Part shown: positions 17,158-26,143 of the stretch, piece after piece | How the letters are laid out: every line of letters begins with the position of its first letter | Position numbering within the stretch: the first letter of the stretch is position 1 | Assembly (NCBI RefSeq): GCF_004337475.1 | Contig: NZ_SJZJ01000006.1 | Span: 1-64,000 of the forward strand | Direction of reading: 5' to 3' | Source of the DNA: Nocardioides jejuensis | GTDB lineage: Bacteria > Actinomycetota > Actinomycetes > Propionibacteriales > Nocardioidaceae | DNA: 64,000 nucleotides | The notes under the pieces: generated by a model | The model's database searches: none | What the model was told of the DNA's origin: nothing | The model's input: only the letters and a program-made list of their open reading frames with translations | Position numbers and translations under genes: made by a program

Positions 17158-18270
17158 GTGGCAACCACGGACTTCGACAGCGAGATCAGGCAGCTCAAGG
17201 CGACGATGCACACCATCGAGCAAGTGCTTGATGTGGACGGCATGCGCAGGGAGATCGCCGAGCTCGAGGAGCAGGCTGGTTCGCCCGACCTCTGGGACAA
17301 CCAGGAGAACGCCCAGCGCGTGACCGGGCGGCTGTCCCAGCTCAACGGCGAGCTCGAGCGCTTCACCAGCCTCGTCGACCGGATCGACGACCTCGCCGTC
17401 CTGGTCGAGATGGGCCAGGAGGAGAACGACGCCGACACGCTCGCCGAGGCAGACGCCGACCTCGAGCGGATCAAGAAGTCGGCCGAGGCCCTCGAGGTCC
17501 GCACCCTCCTCAACGGTGAGTACGACGCCCGCGAGGCGATCGTCTCCGTCCGCGCCGGCGCCGGTGGCGTCGACGCCGCCGACTTCGCCGAGCAGCTCAT
17601 GCGCATGTACACGCGCTGGGCCGAGCGCAACAAGTACCCCGTCGAGGTCTTCGACGTCTCCTACGCGGAAGAGGCTGGCATCAAGTCCGCCGAGTTCGCG
17701 ATCCACGCCCCCTACGGCTACGGCACCCTCTCGGTCGAGGCCGGCACGCACCGCCTCGTGCGCATCTCGCCGTTCGACAACCAGGGCCGCCGCCAGACGT
17801 CGTTCGCGGCTGTCGAGGTCGTGCCCGTCCTCGAGCAGACCGACAACATCGAGGTCGACGAGAACGACCTGCGCGTCGACGTCTTCCGCTCCGGTGGCCC
17901 GGGTGGTCAGTCGGTCAACACGACCGACTCGGCGGTCCGCCTGACGCACCTCCCGACCGGCATCGTGGTGTCCTGCCAGAACGAGAAGTCGCAGCTGCAG
18001 AACAAGGCCTCCGCGATGGTCGTCCTCAAGGCGAAGCTCCTCGCGCGGAAGAAGGCCGAGGAAGCCGCGCTCAAGAAGGACCTCAAGGGTGACGTCGCCG
18101 CGTCGTGGGGCGACCAGATGCGCAACTACGTCCTCAACCCGTACCAGCTGGTCAAGGACCTCCGCACCGGCCACGAGTCGGGCAACCCGTCCGCCGTCCT
18201 CGACGGCGACATCGACGACTTCATCGAGGCCGGCATCCGCTGGCGTCGTGGTGGCGTCGAGCAGGGCTGA
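17158..18270 (+). CDS. prfB: Peptide chain release factor 2
   Basis: 370 residues. RF2 reads UGA and UAA stop codons and triggers peptidyl-tRNA hydrolysis. Domain 3 carries [19 protein letters not shown] with the catalytic GGQ (about residues 246-250). The decoding tripeptide is SPF ('RISPFDNQG', about 204-206), which marks RF2 rather than RF1. The reading frame is continuous, so the autoregulatory +1 frameshift of many bacterial prfB genes is absent here. GTG start at 17158, with a -10-like taacct 8 bases before it suggesting a leaderless mRNA. The next gene overlaps its 3' end by 20 bases. Confidence 0.97.
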   Translation: MATTDFDSEIRQLKATMHTIEQVLDVDGMRREIAELEEQAGSPDLWDNQENAQRVTGRLSQLNGELERFTSLVDRIDDLAVLVEMGQEENDADTLAEADADLERIKKSAEALEVRTLLNGEYDAREAIVSVRAGAGGVDAADFAEQLMRMYTRWAERNKYPVEVFDVSYAEEAGIKSAEFAIHAPYGYGTLSVEAGTHRLVRISPFDNQGRRQTSFAAVEVVPVLEQTDNIEVDENDLRVDVFRSGGPGGQSVNTTDSAVRLTHLPTGIVVSCQNEKSQLQNKASAMVVLKAKLLARKKAEEAALKKDLKGDVAASWGDQMRNYVLNPYQLVKDLRTGHESGNPSAVLDGDIDDFIEAGIRWRRGGVEQG

Positions 18271-18949
18271 CCGCTTGCACAGGCTCCGCGTCGGTGACGT
18301 GACCCTTGCGTACGACGTGCGCGGGGACGGTCCGCCGATGGTGCTCCTGCACGGCGTGGGGGAGCGCGCCTCCAACTGGGACACGGTGCGTGATGCGCTC
18401 GCGGCCCGGTTCACGACGTACGCCGTCGACCTGCGCGGCCACGGCGACAGCGACTGGCCCGGTGCCTACGGCCATGCCCTGATCGAGGCCGACGTCTGCT
18501 CGCTGCTGGATGCCCTGGGCCTGAGCGACGTCGTCCTCGTCGGGCACTCGCTGGGCGGGAGCATCGGCTTCCGGATCGCCGCCCATCGGCCGGATCTCGT
18601 TGCACGCCTCGTCGTCGAGGACGTGATCCCGCCGTGGCCGCGCAAGCGCCGGATCCCTGCACGCCCGGCCCGCGAGCTCGACTATGACTGGGACGCCGTG
18701 CCGACGCTGATGGGGGAGGCCTCCACGCACGACGACGTCGCCTGGGACGAGCTCGCGCAGGTGGTGGCGCCGACGCTGGTCGTGAGCGGCGGTGCCGGCT
18801 CCCACCTGCCGGTGGTGAAGGTCGCCGAGGTCGTGGACCTGATCCCGGACTGCGTCATCGTCGAGATCAACGCGGGGCACCACATCCACCGCCGCAAGCC
18901 CGCGTTGTTCCTCGACGCCGTGCTCGGCTGGCTCGCGGCCCGCGGCTGA
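18251..18949 (+). CDS. Alpha/beta hydrolase
   Basis: About 232 residues. Typical alpha/beta-hydrolase landmarks: oxyanion-hole '[12 protein letters not shown]', '[13 protein letters not shown]', nucleophile elbow GHSLGGS and C-terminal catalytic His in '[12 protein letters not shown]'. The acidic triad member is not obvious ('[12 protein letters not shown]' has no Asp at the usual place). Start is uncertain: GTG 18251 (within prfB), TTG 18275 or GTG 18296 are all in frame, and homology begins near [13 protein letters not shown]. Likely co-transcribed with prfB. Substrate unknown. Confidence 0.8.
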   Translation: MASSRADRLHRLRVGDVTLAYDVRGDGPPMVLLHGVGERASNWDTVRDALAARFTTYAVDLRGHGDSDWPGAYGHALIEADVCSLLDALGLSDVVLVGHSLGGSIGFRIAAHRPDLVARLVVEDVIPPWPRKRRIPARPARELDYDWDAVPTLMGEASTHDDVAWDELAQVVAPTLVVSGGAGSHLPVVKVAEVVDLIPDCVIVEINAGHHIHRRKPALFLDAVLGWLAARG

Positions 18950-18971
18950 CGCTCCCGCGCAGGTCCGCGCC

Positions 18972-19607
18972 TCAGGAGGACGAGGCGGTGGTGGCGACCC
19001 GGACGCACCAGATGCCGGCACGCGCCACGAGCTCGGCCTCGGAGGCCTCCTTCGTCGGGGCCGCGATGGAGCACGCCAGCCAGGCATCGCCGAAGAGCCC
19101 ACGGTAGGTGACGGTCCGGATGGCGCCGCTGCTGCAGACGGTGCCGATCGCCGGCGAGCCGAACTTCGCTGCCGGCGTCGTGTGACAGCCCGGGGTCTTG
19201 CGCGCGCTCGTCACGAGCTGCGCCGCCCGGGCCGGGGTCACCGGCGGGACGAAGACCCAGCTGCGTGCGATCACATCGCTGTCGGCGAACACGCAGCCGT
19301 ACTCGTGCGAGAGGTCCTCGGTGCCCGGCAGCCGCTCGCCGTTGCCGTAGTGCGCGGTGGTGACCTTGCTCGTCCCGACGGCGTCGGCGACGGCATCCTT
19401 CGGGATCCGCGTGCAGAACGAGACCCGCTGGACGTGCGCCACCGTGCCGTCGTACGACGCGAGGGGGGTGGGCTTGGGTGGCGTCGGTGCAGGGCTGGAG
19501 CCACCGCCGCACCCGGCGAGCAGCATCCCGGCGAACGCCGCTCCGGTGACGGCGGCGACAGTCCGCAAGGACCTCACGGAACGGGTACGGCGAGCCATGC
19601 TGCCCAC
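18972..19607 (-). CDS. Secreted lipoprotein of unknown function
   Basis: 211 residues. A basic N-terminus (MARRTRSVRSLR), a hydrophobic stretch and the lipobox LLAGC give lipid attachment at about Cys33. A Pro-rich linker and an extracytoplasmic domain with at least five more cysteines follow. The pattern of spaced cysteines with a 'CxxIP' start resembles the small DUF3558-like lipoproteins of actinobacteria, but I cannot assign a family firmly. A second in-frame ATG (19598) gives MARRTRS and may be the true start. Convergent with the hydrolase, divergent from ftsE. Confidence 0.7.
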   Translation of the reverse strand: MGSMARRTRSVRSLRTVAAVTGAAFAGMLLAGCGGGSSPAPTPPKPTPLASYDGTVAHVQRVSFCTRIPKDAVADAVGTSKVTTAHYGNGERLPGTEDLSHEYGCVFADSDVIARSWVFVPPVTPARAAQLVTSARKTPGCHTTPAAKFGSPAIGTVCSSGAIRTVTYRGLFGDAWLACSIAAPTKEASEAELVARAGIWCVRVATTASSS

Positions 19608-19699
19608 CCTAGGTCCCGCCTGCCGGATGCGCCGTCACGGGTGGTGCTGCGACACGCAGGTCCGCGGTTCTGGTTGTCCCCTGACCTAAAGTCTGTGCA

Positions 19700-20389
19700 G
19701 TGATCCGCTTCGAAAAGGTCAGCAAGACGTACCCCGGCCAGGACCATGGTGCGCTCGACAAGGTGTCGGTCGACATCGAGAAGGGCGAGTTCGTCTTCCT
19801 CGTCGGCGCCTCCGGTTCCGGCAAGTCGACGTTCCTGCGGCTGATCCTGCGTGAGCACAGCGCCACCGAGGGTCGCGTCCACGTGGCCGGCAAGGACCTC
19901 AACCGGCTGGCCGGCTGGAAGGTCCCGCGGCTGCGCCGCCAGATCGGCACGGTCTTCCAGGACTTCCGCCTCCTGCAGAACAAGACGGTCGCGGAGAACG
20001 TCGCGTTCGCGCTGCAGGTGATCGGCAAGTCGCGCGCGGACGTCGACCGCCTCGTGCCCGAGACCCTCGAGCTGGTCGGCCTCAGCGACAAGGCCGACCG
20101 CATGCCTGACGAGCTCTCCGGTGGCGAGCAGCAGCGTGTCGCGATCGCGCGCGCCTTCGTCAACCGCCCGATGATCCTGATCGCGGACGAGCCCACCGGA
20201 AACCTCGACCCGGCGACGTCGCTCGGCATCATGAAGCTGCTCGACCGGATCAACCGCACCGGCACGACCGTGATCATGGCGACCCACGACGCCGGCATCG
20301 TCGACCAGATGCGCAAGCGCGTCGTCGAGCTCGCCGGCGGCAAGGTCGTCCGTGACGAGGCCCGCGGCGCCTACGGCTACGAGAACTGA
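19700..20389 (+). CDS. ftsE: Cell division ATP-binding protein FtsE
   Basis: 229 residues, an ABC ATPase. Walker [10 protein letters not shown] (about residues 36-44), Q-loop '[11 protein letters not shown]', signature LSGGEQQR, Walker B 'MILIADEP' and H-loop 'MATHD' are all intact. FtsE with FtsX forms a type VII ABC complex at the division site that activates periplasmic or extracellular peptidoglycan hydrolases. GTG start at 19700, with taaagt about 8 bases upstream. It begins an operon ftsE-ftsX-M23 peptidase-smpB. Confidence 0.97.
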   Translation: MIRFEKVSKTYPGQDHGALDKVSVDIEKGEFVFLVGASGSGKSTFLRLILREHSATEGRVHVAGKDLNRLAGWKVPRLRRQIGTVFQDFRLLQNKTVAENVAFALQVIGKSRADVDRLVPETLELVGLSDKADRMPDELSGGEQQRVAIARAFVNRPMILIADEPTGNLDPATSLGIMKLLDRINRTGTTVIMATHDAGIVDQMRKRVVELAGGKVVRDEARGAYGYEN

Positions 20390-20400
20390 GAGCCCTTCCC

Positions 20401-21309
20401 ATGCAGATGACCTATGTCTTCACCGAGCTCAAGCAGGGCCTGCGGCGCAACGTCTCGATGCACCTCGCCGTCGTCCTGACCCTCTTCGTGTCGCTGACCC
20501 TCGTCGGCCTCGGCACCCTGCTCAAGCTGCAGGCCGACCACGCCGAGGAGCACTTCGGCAAGATCAACCAGGTCGTGGTGTGGCTGTGCAACGACGCCTC
20601 CAAGGCAAGCACCTGCACCGGTGGGGTCACCCCGGCGCAGAAGGCCGCGATCCTCAAGGTCGTCCAGGACAACCCGGAGGCCAAGGGCTCGCACGTCGAG
20701 TCGCAGGAGGTCGCCTTCGAGAAGACCAAGCGCCTCTTCGGCCAGCAGTACCAGACCAAGCTCCCCGCGGACTTCGGCCCCGACGACCTGCGTGAGTCGA
20801 TCTGGATCGACCTCAAGGACCGCCACAAGGCCGACGGCATCATGAGCGCCGTCGAGGGCCTCGACGGCGTCGACAGCATCCGCGACTCCCGCGGCCTCGT
20901 CGGGCCGATCTTCAAGATCCTCGACCGCATGCAGATCGGCTCGCTGCTCACCGCGGGCGTGCTGCTGATGGCCGCGCTGCTCCTCGTCGCGAACACGATC
21001 CGGCTGACGGCATACGCCCGACGGCGCGAGATCGGCATCATGCGCCTGGTCGGTGCCGGCACGCTCTACATCATGTTGCCGTTCCTCCTGGAGGCGCTGA
21101 TCACCGCGGTCGCGGGTGTGGCGCTGGCGGCGGCTGCGCTGTCGGCGTTCGAGTACTTCGCGATCATCCGGGGCGTCAGCGACCTGCGCCTGATGCCGTG
21201 GGTCGACTGGACCGACGCGCTCCTTGCCATCGAGGCGGCCGCGATCCTCGGGCCAATCCTCACCGTTGTCCCGACACTCCTGTTGACGCGCAAATACCTC
21301 AAGGTCTGA
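20401..21309 (+). CDS. ftsX: Cell division protein FtsX
   Basis: 302 residues: a cytosolic N-terminus (MTYVFTELKQGLRRNVSMH), TM1 at about 22-45, a roughly 130-residue extracellular loop containing 'CNDASKASTCTGGVTP' with two cysteines, then three C-terminal membrane helices with the FtsX-domain motif 'IRLTAYARRREIGIMRLVGA'. It is the membrane partner of FtsE and passes ATPase-driven movement to cell-wall hydrolases outside. Starts 11 bases after ftsE. Confidence 0.97.
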   Translation: MQMTYVFTELKQGLRRNVSMHLAVVLTLFVSLTLVGLGTLLKLQADHAEEHFGKINQVVVWLCNDASKASTCTGGVTPAQKAAILKVVQDNPEAKGSHVESQEVAFEKTKRLFGQQYQTKLPADFGPDDLRESIWIDLKDRHKADGIMSAVEGLDGVDSIRDSRGLVGPIFKILDRMQIGSLLTAGVLLMAALLLVANTIRLTAYARRREIGIMRLVGAGTLYIMLPFLLEALITAVAGVALAAAALSAFEYFAIIRGVSDLRLMPWVDWTDALLAIEAAAILGPILTVVPTLLLTRKYLKV

Positions 21310-21362
21310 CCCGCGTCACCTACCGTCGAAACTGTTCTCTTCCCCGAACAAAGGTTTCACCC

Positions 21363-22646
21363 GTGGCTGGCCACTTCCCCAACGCCAACCGTCCGAACGC
21401 CAACCGTCGTCGCCTGGGCGCGCTCGCGCTCCTGTCCGTGGCTGCGATGGCCCTGTCGACCCCGCTCGCGTCCGCCGAGGACGGCCTGAAGGACAAGCAG
21501 AAGCAGGTCCACCACCAGGTCTCGCAGGCCCAGTCCGACCTCGAGGACTCGAGCGCGACAGCTGCCCGGGCAACCGCGGCGCTGCAGCGGGCCGAGGCCT
21601 CCCTGCACACCGTGAAGGTCCGGCTGCAGGCGACGCAGGCCGCCCTGCACGAGGCCCGCGTGCGCGACCAGAAGATGCAGGCCGCGCTCGACGAGGCCGT
21701 CCACAACCTTGCCGTCGCGCAGCAGGACCTCGCCGAGGGGCAGCAGAAGGTCGCCGACCAGAAGGACGAGATCGCCGCGTTCGTGACCTCCGTCTACGAG
21801 CAGGGCGACCCGCGACTGCTCGGCTTCGCCGCCGTGGCCGGAGCCGGGGACCCCAGCGACATGACGCGGGCGATCGCGTTCAACGAGTCCTATGGCGACC
21901 GGGAAGACGCCGTCCTCTCCGCCCTGGAGAACGCCGAGCGCGAGCTCGCCTCGCGCGAGGCACAGGTCGAGACCCGCAAGGGTGAGGTCGCCGCCAGCCG
22001 TGCAGCCGCCGCCGCGAACCTCGACGAGAAGGCCGCGCTCGAGAAGAAGGCTGCGACCGAGACCGCGCAGGTGCAGTCGTTCGTCGACAAGCGCGCCGCG
22101 ATCCAGCATCAGGCCGCTCGGGCTCGTGCTGCCGACCGTGCTGCTCTCGCCCGCCTGAAGGCGAAGGAAGACCACATCTCGGCGCTGCTCAAGAAGCGTG
22201 CCGCGGCCGAGATCCGCAAGAACGGCGGCAACTACGCCGATGGTCCGGGCTACCTCTCCGCGCCGGCGAGCGGCCCGATCACCTCGCCGTTCGGCTGGCG
22301 GATCCACCCGATCTGGCACACCCGCAGCTTCCACAACGGCATCGACTTCGGCGTCGGCTGCGGCCAGCCGCTGCGTGCTCCGGCCGACGGCGTCGTCGTG
22401 GCCCGTGGCGGCGGCGACTCGGACCCGTCGGGCAACTACATGTTCATCGACCTCGGCGTCCACGGCGGAGTCGGCCTGTCGACGAGCTACAGCCACGCGT
22501 CGAGCTACATCGTCGGGGTGGGCCAGCACGTGAAGCGCGGCCAGACCATCGGCTACGTCGGCGATACCGGCTGGGCGACCGGCTGCCACCTGCACTGGAC
22601 GGTCAAGGAGAACGGCGTCGACGTCGACCCGATGAAGTGGCTCTGA
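21363..22646 (+). CDS. Secreted coiled-coil M23 peptidoglycan endopeptidase (EnvC/FtsEX-partner type)
   Basis: 427 residues from GTG 21363: an N-terminal signal peptide (hydrophobic ALALLSVAAMALS, likely cleavage after ASA), a long Ala/Glu/Gln-rich coiled coil (about 45-290), then an M23/LytM domain. Zinc ligands are visible in 'FHNGIDFGV' (HxxxD) and 'CHLHWTV' (HxH). Coiled coil plus LytM domain downstream of ftsEX is the architecture of EnvC-like FtsEX-controlled hydrolases. Unlike E. coli EnvC, which is degenerate, this one keeps the metal ligands and is probably an active endopeptidase. Confidence 0.93.
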   Translation: MAGHFPNANRPNANRRRLGALALLSVAAMALSTPLASAEDGLKDKQKQVHHQVSQAQSDLEDSSATAARATAALQRAEASLHTVKVRLQATQAALHEARVRDQKMQAALDEAVHNLAVAQQDLAEGQQKVADQKDEIAAFVTSVYEQGDPRLLGFAAVAGAGDPSDMTRAIAFNESYGDREDAVLSALENAERELASREAQVETRKGEVAASRAAAAANLDEKAALEKKAATETAQVQSFVDKRAAIQHQAARARAADRAALARLKAKEDHISALLKKRAAAEIRKNGGNYADGPGYLSAPASGPITSPFGWRIHPIWHTRSFHNGIDFGVGCGQPLRAPADGVVVARGGGDSDPSGNYMFIDLGVHGGVGLSTSYSHASSYIVGVGQHVKRGQTIGYVGDTGWATGCHLHWTVKENGVDVDPMKWL

Positions 22647-22693
22647 CCCGGGTCGTTTCGAAAACCGCTCGCCTGTCCTGAGAGAATGACCGA

Positions 22694-23173
22694 ATGGCCA
22701 GGGAACAGGGCACCAAGCCCATCGCGCAGAACAAGAAGGCGCGGCACGACTACCACATCGACGAGACGTGGGAAGCGGGCATGGTGCTGATGGGGACCGA
22801 GGTGAAGTCCCTGCGCCAGGGGCGCGCGTCCCTCGTCGACGGCTTCGCCGAGGTCGACAACGGCGAGGTCTACCTGCTCCACGTCCACATCCCGGAGTAC
22901 CTCAACGGCACGTGGACCAACCACGCGGCCCGGCGGCGTCGCAAGCTGCTGCTCAACCGCGCGGAGATCACCCGGATCGAGCGCAAGCTCGGCGACAAGG
23001 GCTACACGCTCGTCCCGCTCTCCCTGTACTTCAAGGACGGCCGCGCCAAGGTCGAGATCGCTCTCGCCCGCGGCAAGAAGGCGTACGACAAGCGCCACAC
23101 GCTGGCCGAGAAGCAGGCCGACCGTGAGAAGGAGCAGGCCGTCCAGCGTCGGCTCAAGGGCTACAAGGACTGA
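22694..23173 (+). CDS. smpB: SsrA-binding protein SmpB
   Basis: 159 residues: '[32 protein letters not shown]', a beta-barrel core and the basic C-terminal tail '[19 protein letters not shown]' are diagnostic. SmpB binds tmRNA and positions it in stalled ribosomes for trans-translation. The tmRNA gene ssrA lies 331 bp downstream on the same strand. Confidence 0.97.
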   Translation: MAREQGTKPIAQNKKARHDYHIDETWEAGMVLMGTEVKSLRQGRASLVDGFAEVDNGEVYLLHVHIPEYLNGTWTNHAARRRRKLLLNRAEITRIERKLGDKGYTLVPLSLYFKDGRAKVEIALARGKKAYDKRHTLAEKQADREKEQAVQRRLKGYKD

Positions 23174-23211
23174 TCCTGTTCGCTGCTCCGGGTCCGTGGC
23201 ACGATCGCGAC

Positions 23212-23445
23212 ATGGACTCGTTGCTGGACACGCGCGGCGCCTCGATCCTCGGTGCCGGATCGATCGGAGCCGGGGCACTGGGGGCGTTGGCGGTCGGTGC
23301 CCTGGCCGTGGGTGCGGTTGCCGTCGGAGCGGTCGCCATCGGTCGTCTGGCTGTGGGGGAAGGCCGGATCAAGCGCCTGATCATCGACGAGCTCGAGGTC
23401 GGCTCGCTGCGGGTCCGGTCGCTCGAGATGCTCGGCGAGGAATAA
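23212..23445 (+). CDS. 77-residue pentad-repeat protein, predicted beta-helix
   Basis: Apart from the first 11 residues and the last few, the sequence divides into five-residue units with small or charged residues and alternating aliphatics: GALAV, GALAV, GAVAV, GAVAI, GRLAV, then charged units KRLII, DELEV, GSLRV, RSLEM. Twelve units in a row suggest a short right-handed beta-helix rather than a membrane helix, although the Ala/Val/Gly half is also hydrophobic enough to insert. Function unknown. It lies between smpB (38 bp upstream) and ssrA (59 bp downstream), on the same strand. Confidence 0.7.
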   Translation: MDSLLDTRGASILGAGSIGAGALGALAVGALAVGAVAVGAVAIGRLAVGEGRIKRLIIDELEVGSLRVRSLEMLGEE

Positions 23446-23504
23446 CCGGTCGAGGCTGCCCGGTTGCGCGGACTAGACTGTCCACGCAGTTTGAAAAATC
23501 AAGA

Positions 23505-23874
23505 GGGGCTGATCGGTTTCGACTTGGGACGTTAGTTCCAGGGGAAGCGGGTCGAGAAGCCAGCGTTATCTCGTTAACGATCGCTGGAAACCAATAGTTG
23601 CCAACTCTAACCGCAACGACTTCGCTCTCGCTGCCTGAGCAGTGATCGAAGGGTCAGACCGGGCACCCGTCCTCGTCCCGGATCCTGGCCTCATTCAGAG
23701 GACTTGCTGATCAACTTCCGTGGGGAGGGTTGATCGGGACTTAATCCCGACTGAGCCCGTCGGCGCACGTGTCCGTGCAAGCGCCGGGGCCGAGAAAAAC
23801 GCATACCGCGGACTACGCCCGTAGAAGACCTGGATCGACGCTCGAGGACCGGGGTTCGATTCCCCGCAGCTCCA
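23505..23874 (+). ncRNA. ssrA: Transfer-messenger RNA (tmRNA)
   Basis: The 5' ggggctgatcggtttcgac and 3' ggttcgattccccgcagctcca ends form the tRNA-like acceptor (ggggctg/cagctcc) and T arm. About 370 nt. The tag frame begins with the resume codon gcc at 23600 and ends at tga 23636-23638, encoding A-N-S-N-R-N-D-F-A-L-A-A; the ALAA tail is the protease degron. CCA is not encoded. A tagact -10-like hexamer is at 23474-23479. An intrinsic terminator follows at 23899. Confidence 0.95.
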
Positions 23875-23898
23875 CGCAGTGACAGCCCTCTTGGCATG

Positions 23899-23924
23899 AC
23901 GGCCGGCCCCTCGGGGCCGGCCGT
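23899..23924 (+). terminator. tmRNA terminator
   Basis: Perfect 12-bp GC stem acggccggcccc / ggggccggccgt with a 2-nt gap at the centre, 25 nt after the tmRNA 3' end, followed by tgctgttcccc. Confidence 0.75.
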
Positions 23925-23947
23925 TGCTGTTCCCCTACGGTGAAGCC

Positions 23948-24550
23948 ATGTCCGACCAGTCCTCGCCGCTGCTCGATGCTCGCGACCCCGCGACGTGCCT
24001 CGGTGAGGACGCCGTCGTCGAGTCGACCCATCCGGCGGTCGTCGCGCTCGCGGCTGAGCTGCGGTCCGGCGCGGCGGGCGACGAAGCCTTCGCGCGGGCA
24101 GCGTTCGAGTGGGTCCGCGACCACGTCAGCCACTCGTACGACGTCAGCGACCCGCGCGTCACGCTGACCGCGTCGGAGGTGCTCGAGCACCGGGTCGGCC
24201 TCTGCTACGCGAAGTCGCACCTGCTCGCTGCGGTCCTGCGGGCCGGCGGGGTGCCCACCGCGCTCTGCTACCAGCGGCTCAGCCACGGCGACGGCCACGT
24301 CCTGCACGGGCTCGTCGCCGTTCACCTGGACGGCCGGTGGCACCGGCAGGACCCGCGCGGCAACAAGGACGGCGTCGACGCGCAGTTCTCGCTCGGGGCG
24401 GAGCGGCTCGCCTCTTCCGTCGACGCTGCGGCGGGGGAGATCGACTACCCGACCCTGCACATCTCGCCGGCCGGCGCCGTCGTCGAAGCGCTGCAGGCCA
24501 CCGATGACATCCTCGCCGTCTACGACGTCGGCCTCCCGACGGGTCTCTGA
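23948..24550 (+). CDS. Transglutaminase-like cysteine protease-fold protein
   Basis: 200 residues. A catalytic-like Cys in 'EHRVGLCYAKSHLLAAVLRAGGVPT' (about residue 84), a His in 'GLVAVHLDGRWHRQDPRGNKDG' (about 120-130) and an Asp shortly after give the transglutaminase core Cys-His-Asp. Cytosolic; no signal peptide. Such single-domain bacterial proteins may be proteases, amidases or cross-linking enzymes; substrate unknown. ATG at 23948, 23 bases after the tmRNA terminator. It is followed 18 bases later by the HIT gene, probably one unit. Confidence 0.82.
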   Translation: MSDQSSPLLDARDPATCLGEDAVVESTHPAVVALAAELRSGAAGDEAFARAAFEWVRDHVSHSYDVSDPRVTLTASEVLEHRVGLCYAKSHLLAAVLRAGGVPTALCYQRLSHGDGHVLHGLVAVHLDGRWHRQDPRGNKDGVDAQFSLGAERLASSVDAAAGEIDYPTLHISPAGAVVEALQATDDILAVYDVGLPTGL

Positions 24551-24568
24551 CGCGGCTACGGTCGGGGC

Positions 24569-24973
24569 ATGGACTGCGTCTTCTGCTCGATCGTCGCGGG
24601 GGAGACCCCGGCGGAGGTCGTGCTCGAGACCGACGTGCTGCTCGCCTTCCTCGACCGGCGCCCCGTCTTCAAGGGGCATGTCCTGCTGGTGCCGAAGGCC
24701 CACCACGTGACGCTGCCCGACCTGCCGGCCGAGCTCCGCGACCCGTTCCTCGCGGCGGCGCAGCGGCTCGCCACGGCAATGGTCGACGGACTCGGCGCCC
24801 AGGGCTCGTTCGTTGCGATGAACAACACCGTCTCCCAGTCGGTGCCGCACCTGCACTGTCACGTCGTCCCGCGCACGAAGGGTGACGGCCTGCGCGGGTT
24901 CTTCTGGCCCCGACGCCCGTACGCCGAGGGCGAGGCCGCGGCGTACGCGGAGAGGCTCCGCTCAGTGCTCTGA
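24569..24973 (+). CDS. HIT family nucleotide-binding hydrolase
   Basis: 134 residues. It starts MDCVFCSIVAGETP, with paired cysteines as in zinc-containing HIT proteins, and ends with the active-site triad VPHLHCHVVP (H-x-H-x-H) near residues 92-100. Hydrolyses nucleotide phosphoramidates or dinucleoside polyphosphates (Hint/Fhit type). In-frame ATG 18 bases after the transglutaminase-like gene. Confidence 0.92.
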   Translation: MDCVFCSIVAGETPAEVVLETDVLLAFLDRRPVFKGHVLLVPKAHHVTLPDLPAELRDPFLAAAQRLATAMVDGLGAQGSFVAMNNTVSQSVPHLHCHVVPRTKGDGLRGFFWPRRPYAEGEAAAYAERLRSVL

Positions 24974-25035
24974 CCCGCACTAAGGTGGCCAGCGGTGCCC
25001 GACCACCACGGCGGGCTGACGGACTTGGAGGAATC

Positions 25036-25788
25036 ATGGGTCGTTACGACGGACGCGTCGTGCTGGTCACGGGTGCCGCGCGCGGGCTGGGCTTCGCGAT
25101 GGCGCAGCGCTTCTCGGACGAGGGAGCTGCGGTCGCGATCGTGGACCTCAACGAGGAGGACGCCGCGGCAGCCGCGGCCAAGCTGCCGAAGGCGATCGGC
25201 ATCGGCTGCGACGTCGCGGACCGTGCCGCCGTCGAGGCCGCGGTCGACCGCACGGTGGCCGAGCTGGGTGGCCTGCACGTGCTGGTCAACAACGCCGGCA
25301 TCACGCGCGACAACCTGCTCTTCAAGATGACCGACCTCGACTGGGACCTGGTCATGAACGTCCACCTCAAGGGTGCGTTCCTGATGGCCCAGACCGCGCA
25401 GAAGGTCTTCACCGCGCAGCGCTACGGAAAGATCCTCAACCTCTCCTCGATCAGCGCCTACGGCAACCGCGGACAGGCCAACTACTCGGCGGCCAAGGCC
25501 GGCGTCCAGGGCTTCACCAAGACCCTGGGCAAGGAGCTCGGCAAGTTCGGCATCAACGTCAACGCCATCGCTCCCGGCTTCATCGTCACCGAGATGACCG
25601 AGGCCACCGCCCGTCGCCTGGGCATGGAGCCGGAGGAGTTCTTCAAGCTCAACGCCGACCACAACCCGGTCGGTCGGGTGGGCCAGCCGGAGGACATCGC
25701 GGCAGCTGCGGCGTTCCTCTGCAGCGACGAGGCGTCGTACATCACAGGCCAGACGCTCAACGTCTGCGGTGGCGCCGCGATCCACTGA
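25036..25788 (+). CDS. SDR family reductase, FabG-like
   Basis: 250 residues. TGAARGLG cofactor loop (about 12-19), NNAG near 88, catalytic Ser in 'LNLSSISAYGN' (about 137) and YSAAK (Tyr150, Lys154); 'VNAIAPGFIVTEMT' and the C-terminal 'SYITGQTLNVCGGAAIH' are typical of 3-oxoacyl-ACP reductase-like SDRs. Probably reduces or oxidises a 3-oxoacyl or similar carbonyl with NAD(P)H. No fatty-acid synthesis genes are near, so the exact substrate is open. Ribosome binding site cttggaggaatc. Followed by a terminator. Confidence 0.9.
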   Translation: MGRYDGRVVLVTGAARGLGFAMAQRFSDEGAAVAIVDLNEEDAAAAAAKLPKAIGIGCDVADRAAVEAAVDRTVAELGGLHVLVNNAGITRDNLLFKMTDLDWDLVMNVHLKGAFLMAQTAQKVFTAQRYGKILNLSSISAYGNRGQANYSAAKAGVQGFTKTLGKELGKFGINVNAIAPGFIVTEMTEATARRLGMEPEEFFKLNADHNPVGRVGQPEDIAAAAAFLCSDEASYITGQTLNVCGGAAIH

Positions 25789-25821
25789 GAGGCCCGAAAA
25801 GCGCTTCTGACCTGCAGTTAT

Positions 25822-25854
25822 GCAACCCGGTCCGACGTCGTCGGGCCGGGTTGC
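25822..25854 (+). terminator. Terminator after the FabG-like gene
   Basis: Inverted repeat gcaacccgg (25822-25830) / ccgggttgc (25846-25854), extended inward by ccgac/gtcgg, 34 nt after the stop. It separates this gene from the riboswitch-controlled unit. Confidence 0.7.
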
Positions 25855-25947
25855 GTGCGTCACGCGAGGTGGATCACATACCAAAGTAGGGGTCTCAAGT
25901 GGCCTTTCGGCTGCCCGGTCCGTACGGTCGTGGACCAACAACCGAAT

Positions 25948-26113
25948 ACCTGCGCTCCGGCAATCGCCGAGTCCTGCCCGGCCGGATGCGCTCCCCGATC
26001 TCTACAAGATCTGGGCAGGAGTGGGGGACCCACAGGTTCCACGCGGTCTCCGGATCGCTCGGGGTGAAGCCACCTAGGTGGCGGAGCACTTTCCAGCTCT
26101 AACCCGACAGCTC
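25948..26113 (+). promoter_or_regulatory. Cyclic di-AMP riboswitch (ydaO-yuaA class)
   Basis: The 355-bp space between the SDR and the NlpC/P60 gene contains the hallmark blocks of the actinobacterial ydaO motif: gccgagtcctgcccggcc, tctgggcaggagtgggggac followed by ccacaggtt, cggggtgaagccacc, and aacccgacagctcacctc close to the coding start. In actinobacteria this class binds c-di-AMP and turns off cell-wall hydrolase genes, exactly the kind of gene found 30 bp downstream. Boundaries approximate; the promoter is probably in 25870-25945. Confidence 0.85.
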
Positions 26114-26143
26114 ACCTCACAGGCGTGGGAAAGGAACACACTC

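Noticed and set aside
17158..18270. Programmed frameshift in prfB
   Set aside because: The frame is continuous from the GTG to the stop with no internal UGA near codon 26.
23813..24862. Minus-strand 349-residue frame across the end of tmRNA and the transglutaminase-like and HIT genes
   Set aside because: Antisense to three supported features and lacking any domain.
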